Assembly (NCBI GenBank): GCA_903872345.1
Contig: CAIQKM010000166.1
Location: forward strand, 49,392-113,391
DNA: 64,000 nt
Direction: 5' to 3'
Source: an uncultured Verrucomicrobia subdivision 3 bacterium
GTDB taxonomy: Bacteria > Verrucomicrobiota > Verrucomicrobiia > Limisphaerales > UBA11358
Both the position numbers and the translations under genes were made by a program. Below, piece by piece: positions 17,535 to 26,603 of the stretch (within the stretch, counting starts at the first letter, position 1; each line of letters starts with the position of its first letter). The notes under the pieces are model-generated. The model searched no databases and had not been told where the DNA came from. It saw only the letters and a program-made list of their open reading frames with translations.

Positions 17535-18260
17535 GTGGATTCCGCTAACGCCATCCCACTGACGTTGCTTGCCATGCACGGTGTCGCCCTCGGCATCGGT
17601 TGCACCATTCTCATTGTGGCCTTTTTCATGAGTCGTCGGTCCCGTCAGGCCGTACCCGCGCCGGTTCACCCGCAAAACTTTTTCCCCGCCGAGCATGCCC
17701 CCGTCCAGCGCCCGGTCTGTTGGATGGCCATCCGCTCGGTTTCCCTCGAAGCCGTGCAGCAGGCGCTGGGATTGAACCGGGCCGAACCTTGCTCCTGGGT
17801 CAGCGGCCTCTCCGGCGACCATGGCTTTTTCATCAGCCCGCGCGTCCACGGCTGGGTGATCGTCACCGGCAATGCCCTGCCCACCCCCACCGAGGATGTG
17901 GATGCCACCTACGTTTTCCTAAGCGCCCTCAGCCGCAAGCTTGGCCATGTGCAATACTTTTATGCCAGCCGCCTGCTCCACCACCATGCCTGGGCCCGGC
18001 TGGATGACGGCTACGTTAGCCGCGCCTACGCCTGGACCGGCGAGACCGTCTGGAATCAGGGTCCGCTCACCCTGCCGGAACACGAGGCCTGCCTGAAATT
18101 GTCCGGCTACGGCGAACATACGGTTAGCATCTTGGATGCGGGCGGCAACTTTGAAAAAGTCCCGCAACTCGCCGCCCGCTGGAGTCTGGACCCGGCGGAA
18201 GTAAAATTGGATTCCCTGCGCCAGTACACGGGCATCGCCGGTGAATCCGCCTTGATTTGA
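17535..18260 (+). CDS. Single-pass membrane protein of unknown function
   Basis: A 241-residue protein with one N-terminal transmembrane helix (GVALGIGCTILIVAFFM) followed by a soluble domain containing CSWVSGLSGDHGFFISPRV, GHVQYFYASRLLHHHAWARL and YVSRAYAWTGETVWNQGPLT. The aromatic- and His-rich centre suggests a folded domain but no known family is recognised. The start is GTG 17535 or ATG 17574; the second gives a cleaner membrane anchor. It lies between cutA and a GNAT gene on the same strand. Confidence 0.7.
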   Translation: MDSANAIPLTLLAMHGVALGIGCTILIVAFFMSRRSRQAVPAPVHPQNFFPAEHAPVQRPVCWMAIRSVSLEAVQQALGLNRAEPCSWVSGLSGDHGFFISPRVHGWVIVTGNALPTPTEDVDATYVFLSALSRKLGHVQYFYASRLLHHHAWARLDDGYVSRAYAWTGETVWNQGPLTLPEHEACLKLSGYGEHTVSILDAGGNFEKVPQLAARWSLDPAEVKLDSLRQYTGIAGESALI

Positions 18261-18318
18261 TTTTTTGATTGCGCCGGACCCGCCGCCGGAGCAAAGTTCG
18301 CCAGCAAAGGATTTTAGC

Positions 18319-18909
18319 ATGTCATTCAGTATCGAATTGGAACTGCAGCGTTTCCCCCGCCACATCCGCCTCAAAGACGGGAAGCGCACGATATTTCGCG
18401 TCCTGGAAGGCAACGATGAAAAGGCTCTGCACCAATTGTTTCTGGACATCCCGGAACGCGAGCGTATGTTCATCAAGCATCGCGTAACCGATCTCGCGGT
18501 CATCCGCGAATGGTGCCAAAATATTGATGTTGGCCGCAATCTGCCCCTGGTCGCCCTCGTCGGCGGCAAGGTCGTGGGCCTGGCCACCCTGCACCAGCAG
18601 CTCGGCGGCTGGAAACGTCACATCGGCCGCGTCAGCGTGCTGGTTCATCCCCTCTATCGCGGACGCGGCATCGCCACCCGGCTCATCACGGAAATTCTGG
18701 ACATTTCACGCCGCGCCGGACTGGAAAAGGCCGAGGCGGAATTTATCGGCGAACAGGAGGCCGCCATCAAAATGTTCGCCTTTCTCGGTTTCAGCGAACT
18801 CCTCCGGCTCGCTGATTACGTCAAAGACATGCAAGCCGTTACCCATGACTATGTCCTCATGGGCATGGAACTGAAGACCGACGAGGAATACGCCGGCGTC
18901 GGCGGTTGA
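18319..18909 (+). CDS. GNAT-family N-acetyltransferase
   Basis: A 196-residue cytoplasmic protein with a GNAT core: LPLVALVGGKVVGLATLHQQ (beta 2-4) and the acetyl-CoA binding motif A VSVLVHPLYRGRGIATRLI, followed by the AAIKMFAFLGFSE helix. Substrate unknown. ATG 18319 is preferred; an upstream in-frame start at 18265 would add residues with no GNAT counterpart. It is 9 bp from the next gene, so they are likely co-transcribed. Confidence 0.88.
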   Translation: MSFSIELELQRFPRHIRLKDGKRTIFRVLEGNDEKALHQLFLDIPERERMFIKHRVTDLAVIREWCQNIDVGRNLPLVALVGGKVVGLATLHQQLGGWKRHIGRVSVLVHPLYRGRGIATRLITEILDISRRAGLEKAEAEFIGEQEAAIKMFAFLGFSELLRLADYVKDMQAVTHDYVLMGMELKTDEEYAGVGG

Positions 18910-18918
18910 AAGCGACTC

Positions 18919-19185
18919 ATGCCCCCTCCCCTTTGCCCCCATTGCGGCGCCCGAATTCCCGCCCGGGCCCGCTGCTGCCCCGCCTGCGGCTCCGATGAAC
19001 AGACCGGCTGGTCCGAAGAAACCAACACCGGCGGCCTCGACCTGCCCGACGAAGAATTCAACTACGAGGAATTCGTCCAGGAAGAATTCGGCGGCGGCCG
19101 GGTGCGTCCCAAAGGCATCCACTGGTTCTGGTGGCTCACCGCCCTGATTCTCGCCATTCTCCTGCTGGCAATGTTTCTGCGGTAA
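18919..19185 (+). CDS. Zinc-ribbon membrane protein
   Basis: An 88-residue protein: an N-terminal zinc ribbon with two CxxC pairs (CPHCGARIP and CCPACGSDE), an acidic middle (DLPDEEFNYEEFVQEEF), and one C-terminal transmembrane helix (WWLTALILAILLLAMFL). Tail-anchored topology with a cytosolic ribbon is likely. Function unknown; similar small proteins are common in this phylum. Confidence 0.8.
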   Translation: MPPPLCPHCGARIPARARCCPACGSDEQTGWSEETNTGGLDLPDEEFNYEEFVQEEFGGGRVRPKGIHWFWWLTALILAILLLAMFLR

Positions 19186-19193
19186 TACGGGGT

Positions 19194-19210
19194 GGCGACG
19201 GCTCGTCGCC
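19194..19210. repeat. Palindrome GGCGACG-GCT-CGTCGCC
   Basis: A perfect 7-bp inverted repeat with loop GCT. A related GTGGGGACG-GCT-CGTCCCCAC lies at 36588-36608. Intergenic, of REP type. Confidence 0.55.
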
Positions 19211-19241
19211 GCAACCTAACAATCCAACAACTTACCTCTAT

Positions 19242-19277
19242 AAAAACAAAAAAGCCCGCTCTTGGGGAGCGGGCTTT
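19242..19277 (-). terminator. Terminator of ribosomal superoperon
   Basis: An 11-bp stem AAAGCCCGCTC/GAGCGGGCTTT (19251-19277) with a 5-nt loop. On the minus strand the stem is followed by TTTTTTGTTTTT. It ends the rplB-rplQ transcript 18 bp after the rplQ stop. Confidence 0.92.
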
Positions 19278-19294
19278 GTATTTAAATCAGAAGC

Positions 19295-19711
19295 TTACTT
19301 CTTGTCTTCGGCCTTGGCTTCCGTTGCGGGAGCGGCGGGGGCCGGGGCGGCGACAACGGCGTCCACCCATTCCAGAATGGCGCTCTGGGCGGCATCGCCC
19401 TGACGCTGACCAAGCTTGATGATGCGGGTGTAGCCGCTCTTGCGATCCTTAAAGGCCGGGGCGATCTCATTGAAGAGGACCTTGGCGGCGCTTTCCTGGT
19501 GCAGACGGGCTGCGGCCAGACGGCGGTGATGGATGGTGCCTTTCTTGCCCAGCGTGACCATCTTTTCGGCGACGGAACGGGCCGCCTTGGCTTTCGCCAG
19601 GGTGGTCGTCACGCGCTTGTGCTCGATCAGACTGCAGACAAGGTTAGCCAGCATCGCATTGCGATGTTCTGATGTGCGGCCCAGTTTGGCCGTGCGCTTC
19701 AAATGTCTCAT
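19295..19711 (-). CDS. rplQ: Ribosomal protein bL17
   Basis: 138 residues beginning MRHLKRTAKLGRTSEHRNAML, the invariant bL17 start, then SLIEHKRVTTTLAKAKAAR. It sits near the exit tunnel on the large subunit. The conserved domain ends near residue 117 (SAILEWVDA); the last 20 residues are an Ala/Pro/Glu/Lys tail absent from many homologues. Last gene of the operon, 26 bp after rpoA. Confidence 0.97.
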   Translation of the reverse strand: MRHLKRTAKLGRTSEHRNAMLANLVCSLIEHKRVTTTLAKAKAARSVAEKMVTLGKKGTIHHRRLAAARLHQESAAKVLFNEIAPAFKDRKSGYTRIIKLGQRQGDAAQSAILEWVDAVVAAPAPAAPATEAKAEDKK

Positions 19712-19737
19712 GGTAAATCCTTAACTATACTCGGTTC

Positions 19738-20751
19738 TCAGCTCGGCTTGATCTCTTCCTTCGGTGCTTCCACCAGACCGGGCTCAAAGGTCATACCCAG
19801 CGAAAGGGCGAGAGAGGTGAGCTTTTCTTTGATTTCGTTGAGCGACTTCTTGCCGAAGTTGCGATACTTGAGCATCTCCTGCTCGGTCTTCATGGCCAGT
19901 TGGCCGACCGTGGTGATGTTCGCGTTGTTCAGGCAGTTGGCGGCACGAACACTAAGCTCAATTTCATTGACGCTCATGTTGAGCAGCTTCTTCAGCTTGG
20001 CCTTCTCGTCGTCCTGCTTGTCCGCGGCTTCTTCGAATTCAACGGCGTTCTTGTCATAGCCCACGAACACGTCGAGGTGATGCGCGAGAATGGCGGAAGC
20101 CTGGGTCAGCGCGTCATCAGGGGTGATGCGGCCGTCCGTCCAGATTTCGAGCACCAGACGGTCATAGTCCGTACGGTTGCCGACACGGGCGGCTTCCACG
20201 CTGTAACGGCAGCGGGTGACGGGGGAGAAAATGGAGTCGATGGCCACAATGCCGATCGCCTGACCCGGACGCTTGTTTTCGTCGCTCGGGCAGAAACCGC
20301 GGCCAATCTTGACCACGAGTTCCATCTCAAATTTCTTCTTCTTGTCCAGCGTGCAGATGTGCTGGCTGGGATTCACCAGTTCGATGTTCTGGTTGGTCTG
20401 GATGTCGCCGGCGGTAACGGCGCCTTCCTTGTTGACCGAGAGCAGCAAAACCTGCTCGTCACGACTGTGGGCTTTAAACTTAACCTTCTTCAGGTTCAGC
20501 ACGATATCGGTTACGTCTTCCACCACGCCTTCGACGGTGGTGAATTCGTGCATCGCGCCGTCAATTTTAACGGAGGTGATGGCCGCGCCTTCCAGCGAGG
20601 AAAGCAGCACGCGCCGGATGGAGTTGCCGATGGTGTGGCCGTAACCGGTTTCAAACGGATCCGCGATGAATTTCGCGTAGGTTTCCGTGGCGGTTGCTTC
20701 ATCCTTCTGCAACCGTTTGGGCATTTCAAAACGTCCAAGACGAACTGGCAT
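19738..20751 (-). CDS. rpoA: RNA polymerase alpha subunit
   Basis: 337 residues, full length. The N-terminal dimerisation domain shows FIADPFETGYGHTIGNSIRRVLL and SSLEGAAITSVKIDGAMHEF. The C-terminal domain, which contacts UP-element DNA and activators, shows LLNMSVNEIELSVRAANCL and YRNFGKKSLNEIKEKL. Encoded between rpsD and rplQ as usual. Confidence 0.98.
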   Translation of the reverse strand: MPVRLGRFEMPKRLQKDEATATETYAKFIADPFETGYGHTIGNSIRRVLLSSLEGAAITSVKIDGAMHEFTTVEGVVEDVTDIVLNLKKVKFKAHSRDEQVLLLSVNKEGAVTAGDIQTNQNIELVNPSQHICTLDKKKKFEMELVVKIGRGFCPSDENKRPGQAIGIVAIDSIFSPVTRCRYSVEAARVGNRTDYDRLVLEIWTDGRITPDDALTQASAILAHHLDVFVGYDKNAVEFEEAADKQDDEKAKLKKLLNMSVNEIELSVRAANCLNNANITTVGQLAMKTEQEMLKYRNFGKKSLNEIKEKLTSLALSLGMTFEPGLVEAPKEEIKPS

Positions 20752-20839
20752 GGTATCCTTTCAACAATTTTAATCTGGCTTTCCCGGCAATCATTATTCC
20801 CGGCCGGAAAAGCCCGTGTAATTGTTTTATGTTTGCGGT

Positions 20840-21448
20840 TTAACGGGAATAAAATTCAACGACAGCCTGCTCGTTGGCAATGGGCTGGATTTCGTCGCGC
20901 GTGGGGATGCGCATGACCGTGCCCTTGAGCTCTTCCTTGTTCAGGGAGAGCCAGTCCGGCACCGAACGGCTGACGGAAACTTCCAAGCCCTTGGTGGCGA
21001 GCTGGCGCGAAACCGTGTTGTTCTTGATGCTGACCACGTCGTTCACCTTGACGGCGTAGGACGGGATGCTGGCCTTGCGGCCGTTCACGGTTACGTGACC
21101 ATGGCTGACCATCTGGCGGGCGGCCGCGCGGGTGTTGCCAAAGCCGAGGTGGAAAACGATGTTGTCCAGGCGGGTCTCCAGAATCTGGAGCATCTGTTCG
21201 CCGGTGACACCGCGACGGCGCAGGGCTTTTTCATACACGCCGCGGAACTGACGTTCCATCAGACCGTAGTAATAGCGCAGCTTCTGCTTTTCAATCAGAC
21301 CTTCACCGTATTCGGTGGTCTTGCGGCGGGACTTCGGACCATGAACACCCGGGCCGTAATTGCGGCGTTCGAGATATTTCGTGGGGCCAAAAATCGGGAC
21401 GCCAAAACGGCGGCTGATGCGGACGCGGGGACCTGTATAACGAGCCAT
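20840..21448 (-). CDS. rpsD: Ribosomal protein uS4
   Basis: 202 residues with the N-terminal RNA-binding segment and the S4 domain (QMVSHGHVTVNGRKASIPSY). Primary 16S rRNA binder that nucleates 30S assembly. No zinc-binding cysteines in the N-terminus, so a C-minus form. The 88-bp gap to rpoA and 35-bp gap to rpsK hold no clear signals. Confidence 0.98.
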   Translation of the reverse strand: MARYTGPRVRISRRFGVPIFGPTKYLERRNYGPGVHGPKSRRKTTEYGEGLIEKQKLRYYYGLMERQFRGVYEKALRRRGVTGEQMLQILETRLDNIVFHLGFGNTRAAARQMVSHGHVTVNGRKASIPSYAVKVNDVVSIKNNTVSRQLATKGLEVSVSRSVPDWLSLNKEELKGTVMRIPTRDEIQPIANEQAVVEFYSR

Positions 21449-21483
21449 AGAAAGTGGTAGTTTGCGAGTTGCTATTTGGTTGA

Positions 21484-22059
21484 TTACACGCGGCGTTTTT
21501 TGCGCGGGCGGCAGCCGTTATGCGGCACCGGGGTCACGTCCTTGATGGAAGAAATTTCCAGACCGATCGCCTGGAGGGCGCGGATGGCGGATTCGCGGCC
21601 GGATCCCGGACCCTTGACGCGGATTTCAACTTCCTTCATGCCGTGGGCCATGGCCTGGCGGGCGGCGTCCTGGGCGACCTGCTGCGCGGCGTAGGCCGTG
21701 CTCTTGCGGGAACCCTTGAAACCGACGCGACCGGCGCTGGACCAGCCGATCAGGTTGCCCTGGGCATCGGTGATCGTGACCTGCGTGTTGTTGAAAGTCG
21801 CCAGAATGTTGGCCACGCCTACGCTGATGTTCTTGGCGTGCTTGGCCTTGACAATCTTCTTGGCGTTGGGGTCTTCACCCAGCAGTTCGGCGGCGGTAGG
21901 CGCGGCGGGAACCACGGGTTCGACCGGCTTGGCGTCAGCCGGAGCGGCTTCGGCGGCGGCCTTCTTCGCGGGCTTCGCTTCCGCCGTGGTTACGGCGGCA
22001 TCGGGCTTCGCTTCTTTTTCTTTCTTGGGAGCGGCTGGTTTCTTTTTCTCTTCGGACAT
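21484..22059 (-). CDS. rpsK: Ribosomal protein uS11 with long N-terminal extension
   Basis: The canonical uS11 domain occupies about residues 70-191: [38 protein letters not shown] and [15 protein letters not shown]. It is preceded by about 65 residues of Lys/Ala/Pro/Glu-rich low-complexity sequence ([18 protein letters not shown]). Typical uS11 is near 125-130 residues. ATG 22059 is chosen; an upstream in-frame TTG at 22071 is unlikely. The extension is in frame with no candidate start at the domain boundary, so it is probably translated. Confidence 0.95.
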   Translation of the reverse strand: MSEEKKKPAAPKKEKEAKPDAAVTTAEAKPAKKAAAEAAPADAKPVEPVVPAAPTAAELLGEDPNAKKIVKAKHAKNISVGVANILATFNNTQVTITDAQGNLIGWSSAGRVGFKGSRKSTAYAAQQVAQDAARQAMAHGMKEVEIRVKGPGSGRESAIRALQAIGLEISSIKDVTPVPHNGCRPRKKRRV

Positions 22060-22074
22060 AACGAAATTCAATGA

Positions 22075-22470
22075 TTAGTGAATGCCGGTCTTGGCGTTCG
22101 GGTTGCGTTGGACACCGACCGTCTTGCGCGGACCCTTGCGGGTACGGGCGTTGGTCTGCGTGCGTTGACCGCGCACCGGCAGGCTGCGCATGTGGCGGAT
22201 GCCACGGTAGCACTTGATACCCTGCAAACGCTTGAGGTTCATGCCCAGTTCGCGGCGCAGATCGCCTTCGATGACATATTTGCCCTCTTGAATGGCGTGC
22301 ACGATCTGCGAGAGCTGGGCCTCGGTCAGATCCTTCGCCCGGATGGACGGATCAATGTTCGCGCGCTCGAGAATCTCGACCGCGTTGACCGGGCCGATCC
22401 CGTAGATGTAGCGCAGGGCAATGTCGATGCGCTTGTTGGGCGGAACTTCCACGCCGATAATACGTGCCAT
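22075..22470 (-). CDS. rpsM: Ribosomal protein uS13
   Basis: 131 residues: [23 protein letters not shown] at the start, H2TH region, and the C-terminal [19 protein letters not shown] that reaches between tRNAs in the 30S head. The stop lies 15 bp upstream of rpsK. Confidence 0.98.
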   Translation of the reverse strand: MARIIGVEVPPNKRIDIALRYIYGIGPVNAVEILERANIDPSIRAKDLTEAQLSQIVHAIQEGKYVIEGDLRRELGMNLKRLQGIKCYRGIRHMRSLPVRGQRTQTNARTRKGPRKTVGVQRNPNAKTGIH

Positions 22471-22477
22471 AAATCAA

Positions 22478-22591
22478 TTAACCTTGACGTTGTTTGTGAC
22501 GTTTATTTGAGCAGATGACCCGGATGACGCCACGGCGGCGCACAATCTTGCAGTGCTCACACATTTTTTTAACTGACGCTCTGACTTTCAT
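22478..22591 (-). CDS. rpmJ: Ribosomal protein bL36 (zinc-binding form)
   Basis: A 37-residue gene: starts [19 protein letters not shown] and ends [10 protein letters not shown]11, C14, C27 and the following His form the zinc site, so this is the C+ paralogue. It starts at ATG 22591 and stops 7 bp before rpsM. The infA-rpmJ-rpsM order is canonical. Confidence 0.96.
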   Translation of the reverse strand: MKVRASVKKMCEHCKIVRRRGVIRVICSNKRHKQRQG

Positions 22592-22608
22592 GCTTAAAAA
22601 TTCAAATT

Positions 22609-22818
22609 TTACGTTTCGACTAAAACACGCCCCACGCTCAGGTCGTAAGGCGTCATCTGTAATGTTACCGTGTCACCGGGTTTCGCCCCGGTAAATTTTT
22701 TCTGATCCCGTCCGGTCACAAACGCCATCAGGCGGTGACCGTTTTTTAATTCTGCCAGAAACGTGCCGTTTGGCAGCGCTTCAATCACGCGGGCTTCAAC
22801 CCGGAAGGCTTCACCCAT
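22609..22818 (-). CDS. infA: Translation initiation factor IF-1
   Basis: A 69-residue single OB-fold protein: [30 protein letters not shown] and [18 protein letters not shown] match IF-1, which occupies the 30S A site at initiation. It is somewhat divergent from E. coli IF-1, with a short C-terminus ending VLVET. The ATG at 22818 lies inside the 3' end of map, an overlap of 34 bases, implying translational coupling. Confidence 0.95.
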   Translation of the reverse strand: MGEAFRVEARVIEALPNGTFLAELKNGHRLMAFVTGRDQKKFTGAKPGDTVTLQMTPYDLSVGRVLVET

Positions 22819-23564
22819 GTCAAAATCTCCGGTTCGCCATCGGTGACCAACACCGTATGTTCAAAATGGGCTGATAGTGAACCATCTTGTGTCACCACTG
22901 TCCAGCCGTCTTTCAATATTTTTACTTCGGGCCGGCCGGCATTCACCATCGGCTCGATCGCAATCGTCATGCCCGGCCTCAGTTTCGGCGAGGATTTCTT
23001 GCCCTCGTCAAAGTTCGGCACCTGCGGTTCTTCATGCATGGACCGCCCGACCCCGTGGCCGACAAACTCGCGCACCACGCCAAAGTGATTGGCTTCCACG
23101 TACTGCTGCACCGCAATCGAAATATCCACCACCCGGTTTCCCGGTCGGGCCTGGGCAATGCCCAGATAAAGTGACTGCTCCGTCACATCCAGCAATCGCT
23201 GGGCAGCCAAGCTGCAACCACCCACGGAAACCGTTCGGGCCGTGTCACCAATAAAGCCTTTGTGCAGCACCCCAACGTCAATGCTGAGAATGTCGCCAAA
23301 CTTCAGCTCGCGTTCGGTGGCCATGCCATGAACCACTTCGTCATTCACCGACAGGCAGGTCTGACACGGAAAACCCCGATATCCGAGAAAGGCGCTTTTG
23401 CCGTCATAACTCCGGATCCGCTCCGCTGCAAAATTATCAATCTGCCGGGTGGTAATTCCCGGCCGGACGAACGCTGCAATCTCATCCAGCACTTTGCCCG
23501 CCACCCACCCCGCCGGACGCATTAACTTCAAATCGTCCGCTGTTTTGATCTTGATCCCGGCCAC
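22785..23564 (-). CDS. map: Methionine aminopeptidase type I
   Basis: 259 residues. It removes the initiator Met from nascent proteins. The dinuclear metal ligands can be seen in order: SIDVGVLHKGFIGDTART (two Asp), GHGVGRSMHEEP (His), IAIEPMV (Glu) and SAHFEHTVLVT (Glu). It lacks the N-terminal zinc finger of some forms. It follows secY by 7 bp; adk, often between them, is absent. The 3' end overlaps infA. Confidence 0.97.
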   Translation of the reverse strand: MAGIKIKTADDLKLMRPAGWVAGKVLDEIAAFVRPGITTRQIDNFAAERIRSYDGKSAFLGYRGFPCQTCLSVNDEVVHGMATERELKFGDILSIDVGVLHKGFIGDTARTVSVGGCSLAAQRLLDVTEQSLYLGIAQARPGNRVVDISIAVQQYVEANHFGVVREFVGHGVGRSMHEEPQVPNFDEGKKSSPKLRPGMTIAIEPMVNAGRPEVKILKDGWTVVTQDGSLSAHFEHTVLVTDGEPEILTWVKPSGLKPA

Positions 23565-23571
23565 AACATCC

Positions 23572-24969
23572 TCAGAAGCGGCCGCGGATACGGCCCTTCT
23601 TCAGGAAACCGTCATAGTGGCGCATCATCAGATGGGATTCCACCTGGCGCATGGTGTCCAGCAGCACACCGACCGCAATCAGAATGCTTGTACCACCGAA
23701 AAACTGGGCGACGTTCTGGTCCACATGCATCTGCTTGGCCAGAATGATCGGAATCGTGGCAATCACCGTCAGGAACAACGCGCCGGCCAGGGTAATGCGG
23801 CTCATGGCATTGTGCAAATAGTCGCTGGTCATTTGTCCGGGACGCACCCCGGGAATATAACCGCCATTCTTCTTCAGGTCGTCCGCAATCTGAATTTCGT
23901 TAAACTGCGTCGCCACCCAGAAGTAGGAGAAGAACAGAATCATCAGCGAATAAACCAGCAAATACAGAAATGTGCCGTAATCGAGCTGAATTGCCAGCGT
24001 CGTCAGTGCGTCCTTTACGGGAGCCACTTTGGGAAAGATCGAGTCCGCCAGCCACAACAGGATCGTGTGCGGAAACATCAGGATGGACTGGGCAAAAATG
24101 ATGGGCATGACACCCGCGTAATTCACCTTCAAGGGCATATACGACGTACCGCCGGCGTAAACCTTGCGGCCAACCGCCCGCTGGGCGTATTGCACCGGAA
24201 TCTTGCGCTGGGCCTGGGTGATGGCAATGACACCCGCAATGACGAACACCAACAGAATGATCAGCACCACCCCGGTACCGGCCAGATGGTGGGTTGCTTC
24301 CCCGCCGTCTTTGGCGATGAACATGTCTTTGACACCCTGCACGGCGTTGGGCAGACGGGCCAGAATGCCAATGGTGATGATCAAGGAGACACCGTTGCCG
24401 ATGCCGCGTTCCGTGATCTGCTCACCAAGCCACATGAGCAACATCGTGCCGGCCGTCATCACGGTTACGGTCACAAAATAATACAGGAAATGGTTATCCG
24501 TGATCACCAGTTGACCTTGGAAATTGCGGAAGGCATTTTCCGGGTGCAGCCAGCTGCTCGCAAAATAGGCGCCCTGGAAGATGCACAGCAGAACCGTCAA
24601 ATAACGCCCGTACTTAATGATCTGGGCCCGACCGCCTTCTTCGCGGGCCAGTTTGCTCAAGCGCGGCAGCACCGCCGTGAGCAATTGGATGATAATCGTC
24701 GCGCTAATGTAGGGCATGATGCCCAGCGAACTTACCGCACAGTTGCCCAGCGCCCCGCCGGCAAAAGTGTTGTACATCACCAGCAAACCGCCGCTGTTCT
24801 GCGCATTGTCATTGAAATATTTGGCCAGTGCCTGGCCATTGATTCCGGGAATGACAATAAACGCCGTCAGACGGCAGACCGCCAGAAGCAATATCGTGAA
24901 TAAAATCCGGGATTTTAATTCCGGGATTTTAATGCAATTGCCCAGGGTGCTGAGGATGGAACGAATCAT
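23572..24969 (-). CDS. secY: Preprotein translocase subunit SecY
   Basis: A 465-residue polytopic membrane protein with about ten transmembrane helices forming the Sec channel. Landmarks are GINGQALAKYF after helix 1, GIMPYISATIIIQLL (helix 2), GERGIGNGVSLII and a C-terminal RHYDGFLKKGRIRGRF. It directs export of the many signal-peptide proteins in this window. It starts 15 bp after rplO. Confidence 0.98.
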   Translation of the reverse strand: MIRSILSTLGNCIKIPELKSRILFTILLLAVCRLTAFIVIPGINGQALAKYFNDNAQNSGGLLVMYNTFAGGALGNCAVSSLGIMPYISATIIIQLLTAVLPRLSKLAREEGGRAQIIKYGRYLTVLLCIFQGAYFASSWLHPENAFRNFQGQLVITDNHFLYYFVTVTVMTAGTMLLMWLGEQITERGIGNGVSLIITIGILARLPNAVQGVKDMFIAKDGGEATHHLAGTGVVLIILLVFVIAGVIAITQAQRKIPVQYAQRAVGRKVYAGGTSYMPLKVNYAGVMPIIFAQSILMFPHTILLWLADSIFPKVAPVKDALTTLAIQLDYGTFLYLLVYSLMILFFSYFWVATQFNEIQIADDLKKNGGYIPGVRPGQMTSDYLHNAMSRITLAGALFLTVIATIPIILAKQMHVDQNVAQFFGGTSILIAVGVLLDTMRQVESHLMMRHYDGFLKKGRIRGRF

Positions 24970-24984
24970 TCGTCAGCCGGTGTA

Positions 24985-25461
24985 TTAGTCTTTGGCCTTG
25001 GCTACGGGCGCCTTGCGGGCAACAATTTCCACCGTGCCCCCTTTGGCTTCGATCTTGGTACGGGCCGAAGCGCTGATGGCATGGGCAACCACAACCAGTT
25101 TCTTGGTCAGTTCGCCGTTGCCGAGAATTTTGATGCCGTCGCCCCGGCCATTGGCCAGACCAACCGAGCGCACCGCGGTTTCATCCACGCGCGCACCGTC
25201 ATCAAACACATTCAGCGCACCGACATTGACCGGCAGGTACTGGATGGTGAAACGGGCATTGTTAAAGCCGCGTTTCGGGATGCGGCGGATAAGGGGCATC
25301 TGACCGCCTTCGAAACCGATGCGGATCGAGCTGCCGGAACGGGCCGTCTGGCCCTTGCCACCACGACCGGAGGTTTTGCCATGGCCGCTGGATTCACCCT
25401 GACCGAGCCGTTTGCGGCGGTGTTTCGCGCCGGGACGGGGTTTAAGATTGTGCAGTCGCAT
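24985..25461 (-). CDS. rplO: Ribosomal protein uL15
   Basis: 158 residues with the conserved MRLHNLKPRPGAKHRRKRLG start, the glycine-rich GQGESSGHGKTSGRGGKGQTAR loop and the GFEGGQMPLIRRIPKRGF motif. It follows rpsE by 12 bp; rpmD (uL30), usually between them, is absent. Confidence 0.97.
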   Translation of the reverse strand: MRLHNLKPRPGAKHRRKRLGQGESSGHGKTSGRGGKGQTARSGSSIRIGFEGGQMPLIRRIPKRGFNNARFTIQYLPVNVGALNVFDDGARVDETAVRSVGLANGRGDGIKILGNGELTKKLVVVAHAISASARTKIEAKGGTVEIVARKAPVAKAKD

Positions 25462-25473
25462 AAAAAATTACAA

Positions 25474-26169
25474 TCAGGCTGCCGCCACTTCAGCGGCTTT
25501 GGGGGCTACGATTTTTTTGATTTCCAAGCCGCGGGCCTTGTAAATCTGTTCGCGGGTCCGCAGGCTGACCAAGGCGCCCAAGGTCGCTTTCACGACGTTG
25601 GCGGCATTCTTGGAGCCGAGGGATTTGGTCAGAATGTCCTTGATGCCGGCGGATTCGAGCACGGCCCGGACGGTTTTGCCGGCGATGATGCCGGTACCGG
25701 GCGAGGCCGGACGCAGCAGGATCTTGGCGCCACCGAAGGTGGAGTAAACTTCATGCGGAATCGTGACATCTTTCAACGACACGGTCTGCATCTTGTTGCG
25801 GGCGAGTTCGCCGCCGCGGCGAATGGCATCCGCGACTTCCGCCGCCTTGCCGAGGGCCACGCCAACGCGACCCTTCTTGTCTCCCACCACGACGAGCGCG
25901 CTGAATTTAAAGCGACGACCGCCTTTGACAACCTTGGACGAACGGTTGATGAAAACCACTTTTTCGACGATCTCTTCGCCGCCGGCGCCAAAGGCGTTTT
26001 CGCCTACATCCGAGCGCCGACCGCGACCGCCGCGACCGCCGCCGCGACCGCCGTGACCGCCATGACCGCCATGTCCACCGTGCCCGCGCGATTCGCGTTG
26101 CACCGGGGGTGCCGGCTGCTCTTCAGGGGCAGGAGCGGCGGGCGTAGGAATAATTTCGTTTTCAGCCAC
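25474..26169 (-). CDS. rpsE: Ribosomal protein uS5 with Pro-rich and GGH/RGG N-terminal extension
   Basis: 231 residues; the uS5 body starts near residue 62 ([24 protein letters not shown]) and includes [22 protein letters not shown]. Before it lie a Pro/Ala/Glu segment and a run of [10 protein letters not shown] and [11 protein letters not shown], giving about 60 extra residues resembling RNA-binding RGG tails. The encoding DNA shows CCGCCATGA-type repetition. No alternative start exists at the body boundary. Confidence 0.95.
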   Translation of the reverse strand: MAENEIIPTPAAPAPEEQPAPPVQRESRGHGGHGGHGGHGGRGGGRGGRGRRSDVGENAFGAGGEEIVEKVVFINRSSKVVKGGRRFKFSALVVVGDKKGRVGVALGKAAEVADAIRRGGELARNKMQTVSLKDVTIPHEVYSTFGGAKILLRPASPGTGIIAGKTVRAVLESAGIKDILTKSLGSKNAANVVKATLGALVSLRTREQIYKARGLEIKKIVAPKAAEVAAA

Positions 26170-26189
26170 AATAAAATCTCCGGTTCAGG

Positions 26190-26555
26190 TTAAAATTTCA
26201 AGCCGGCTTCGCGCGCGGCTTCCGCCAGCGCCTTGACCTTGCCGTGATAACGGGCGCCGCTGCGGTCAAATACCACCTGGCTGATGCCCTTTTCAATTGC
26301 CGTCTTCGCCGCCAGCGCGCCAATGATCTTGGCGCTTTTCACGTTCGCCGCGAGGTTTTCGCGGTCGGGCGTGGTCTTGCTCAGCGTCGTCGTCGCCGCC
26401 AGCGTCTTGCCGATGGTGTCGTCAATGAACTGGACGTGAATGTTGTCGTTCGTGAAGCGGACGCTCATGCGCGGACGTTCCGGCGTACCCGAAACCGTCT
26501 TGCGCACACGCCAGTGGCGGAGCTGCTTCAACTTAAGTTTTTTTTCCGTTCTCAT
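26190..26555 (-). CDS. rplR: Ribosomal protein uL18
   Basis: 121 residues; binds 5S rRNA with uL5. The body RMSVRFTNDNIHVQFIDDTIGKTLA and C-terminal FDRSGARYHGKVKALAEAAREAGL are typical. It lies 48 bp after rplF and 20 bp before rpsE. Confidence 0.97.
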   Translation of the reverse strand: MRTEKKLKLKQLRHWRVRKTVSGTPERPRMSVRFTNDNIHVQFIDDTIGKTLAATTTLSKTTPDRENLAANVKSAKIIGALAAKTAIEKGISQVVFDRSGARYHGKVKALAEAAREAGLKF

Positions 26556-26603
26556 CGCTTTGTTTTCACGGATTTGGCCGTGAAAGGTATAAATTAATTG
26601 TTA

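Noticed and set aside
26030..26090. Short tandem repeat CCGCCATGA
   Set aside because: Explained by GGH codon repeats in the uS5 extension.
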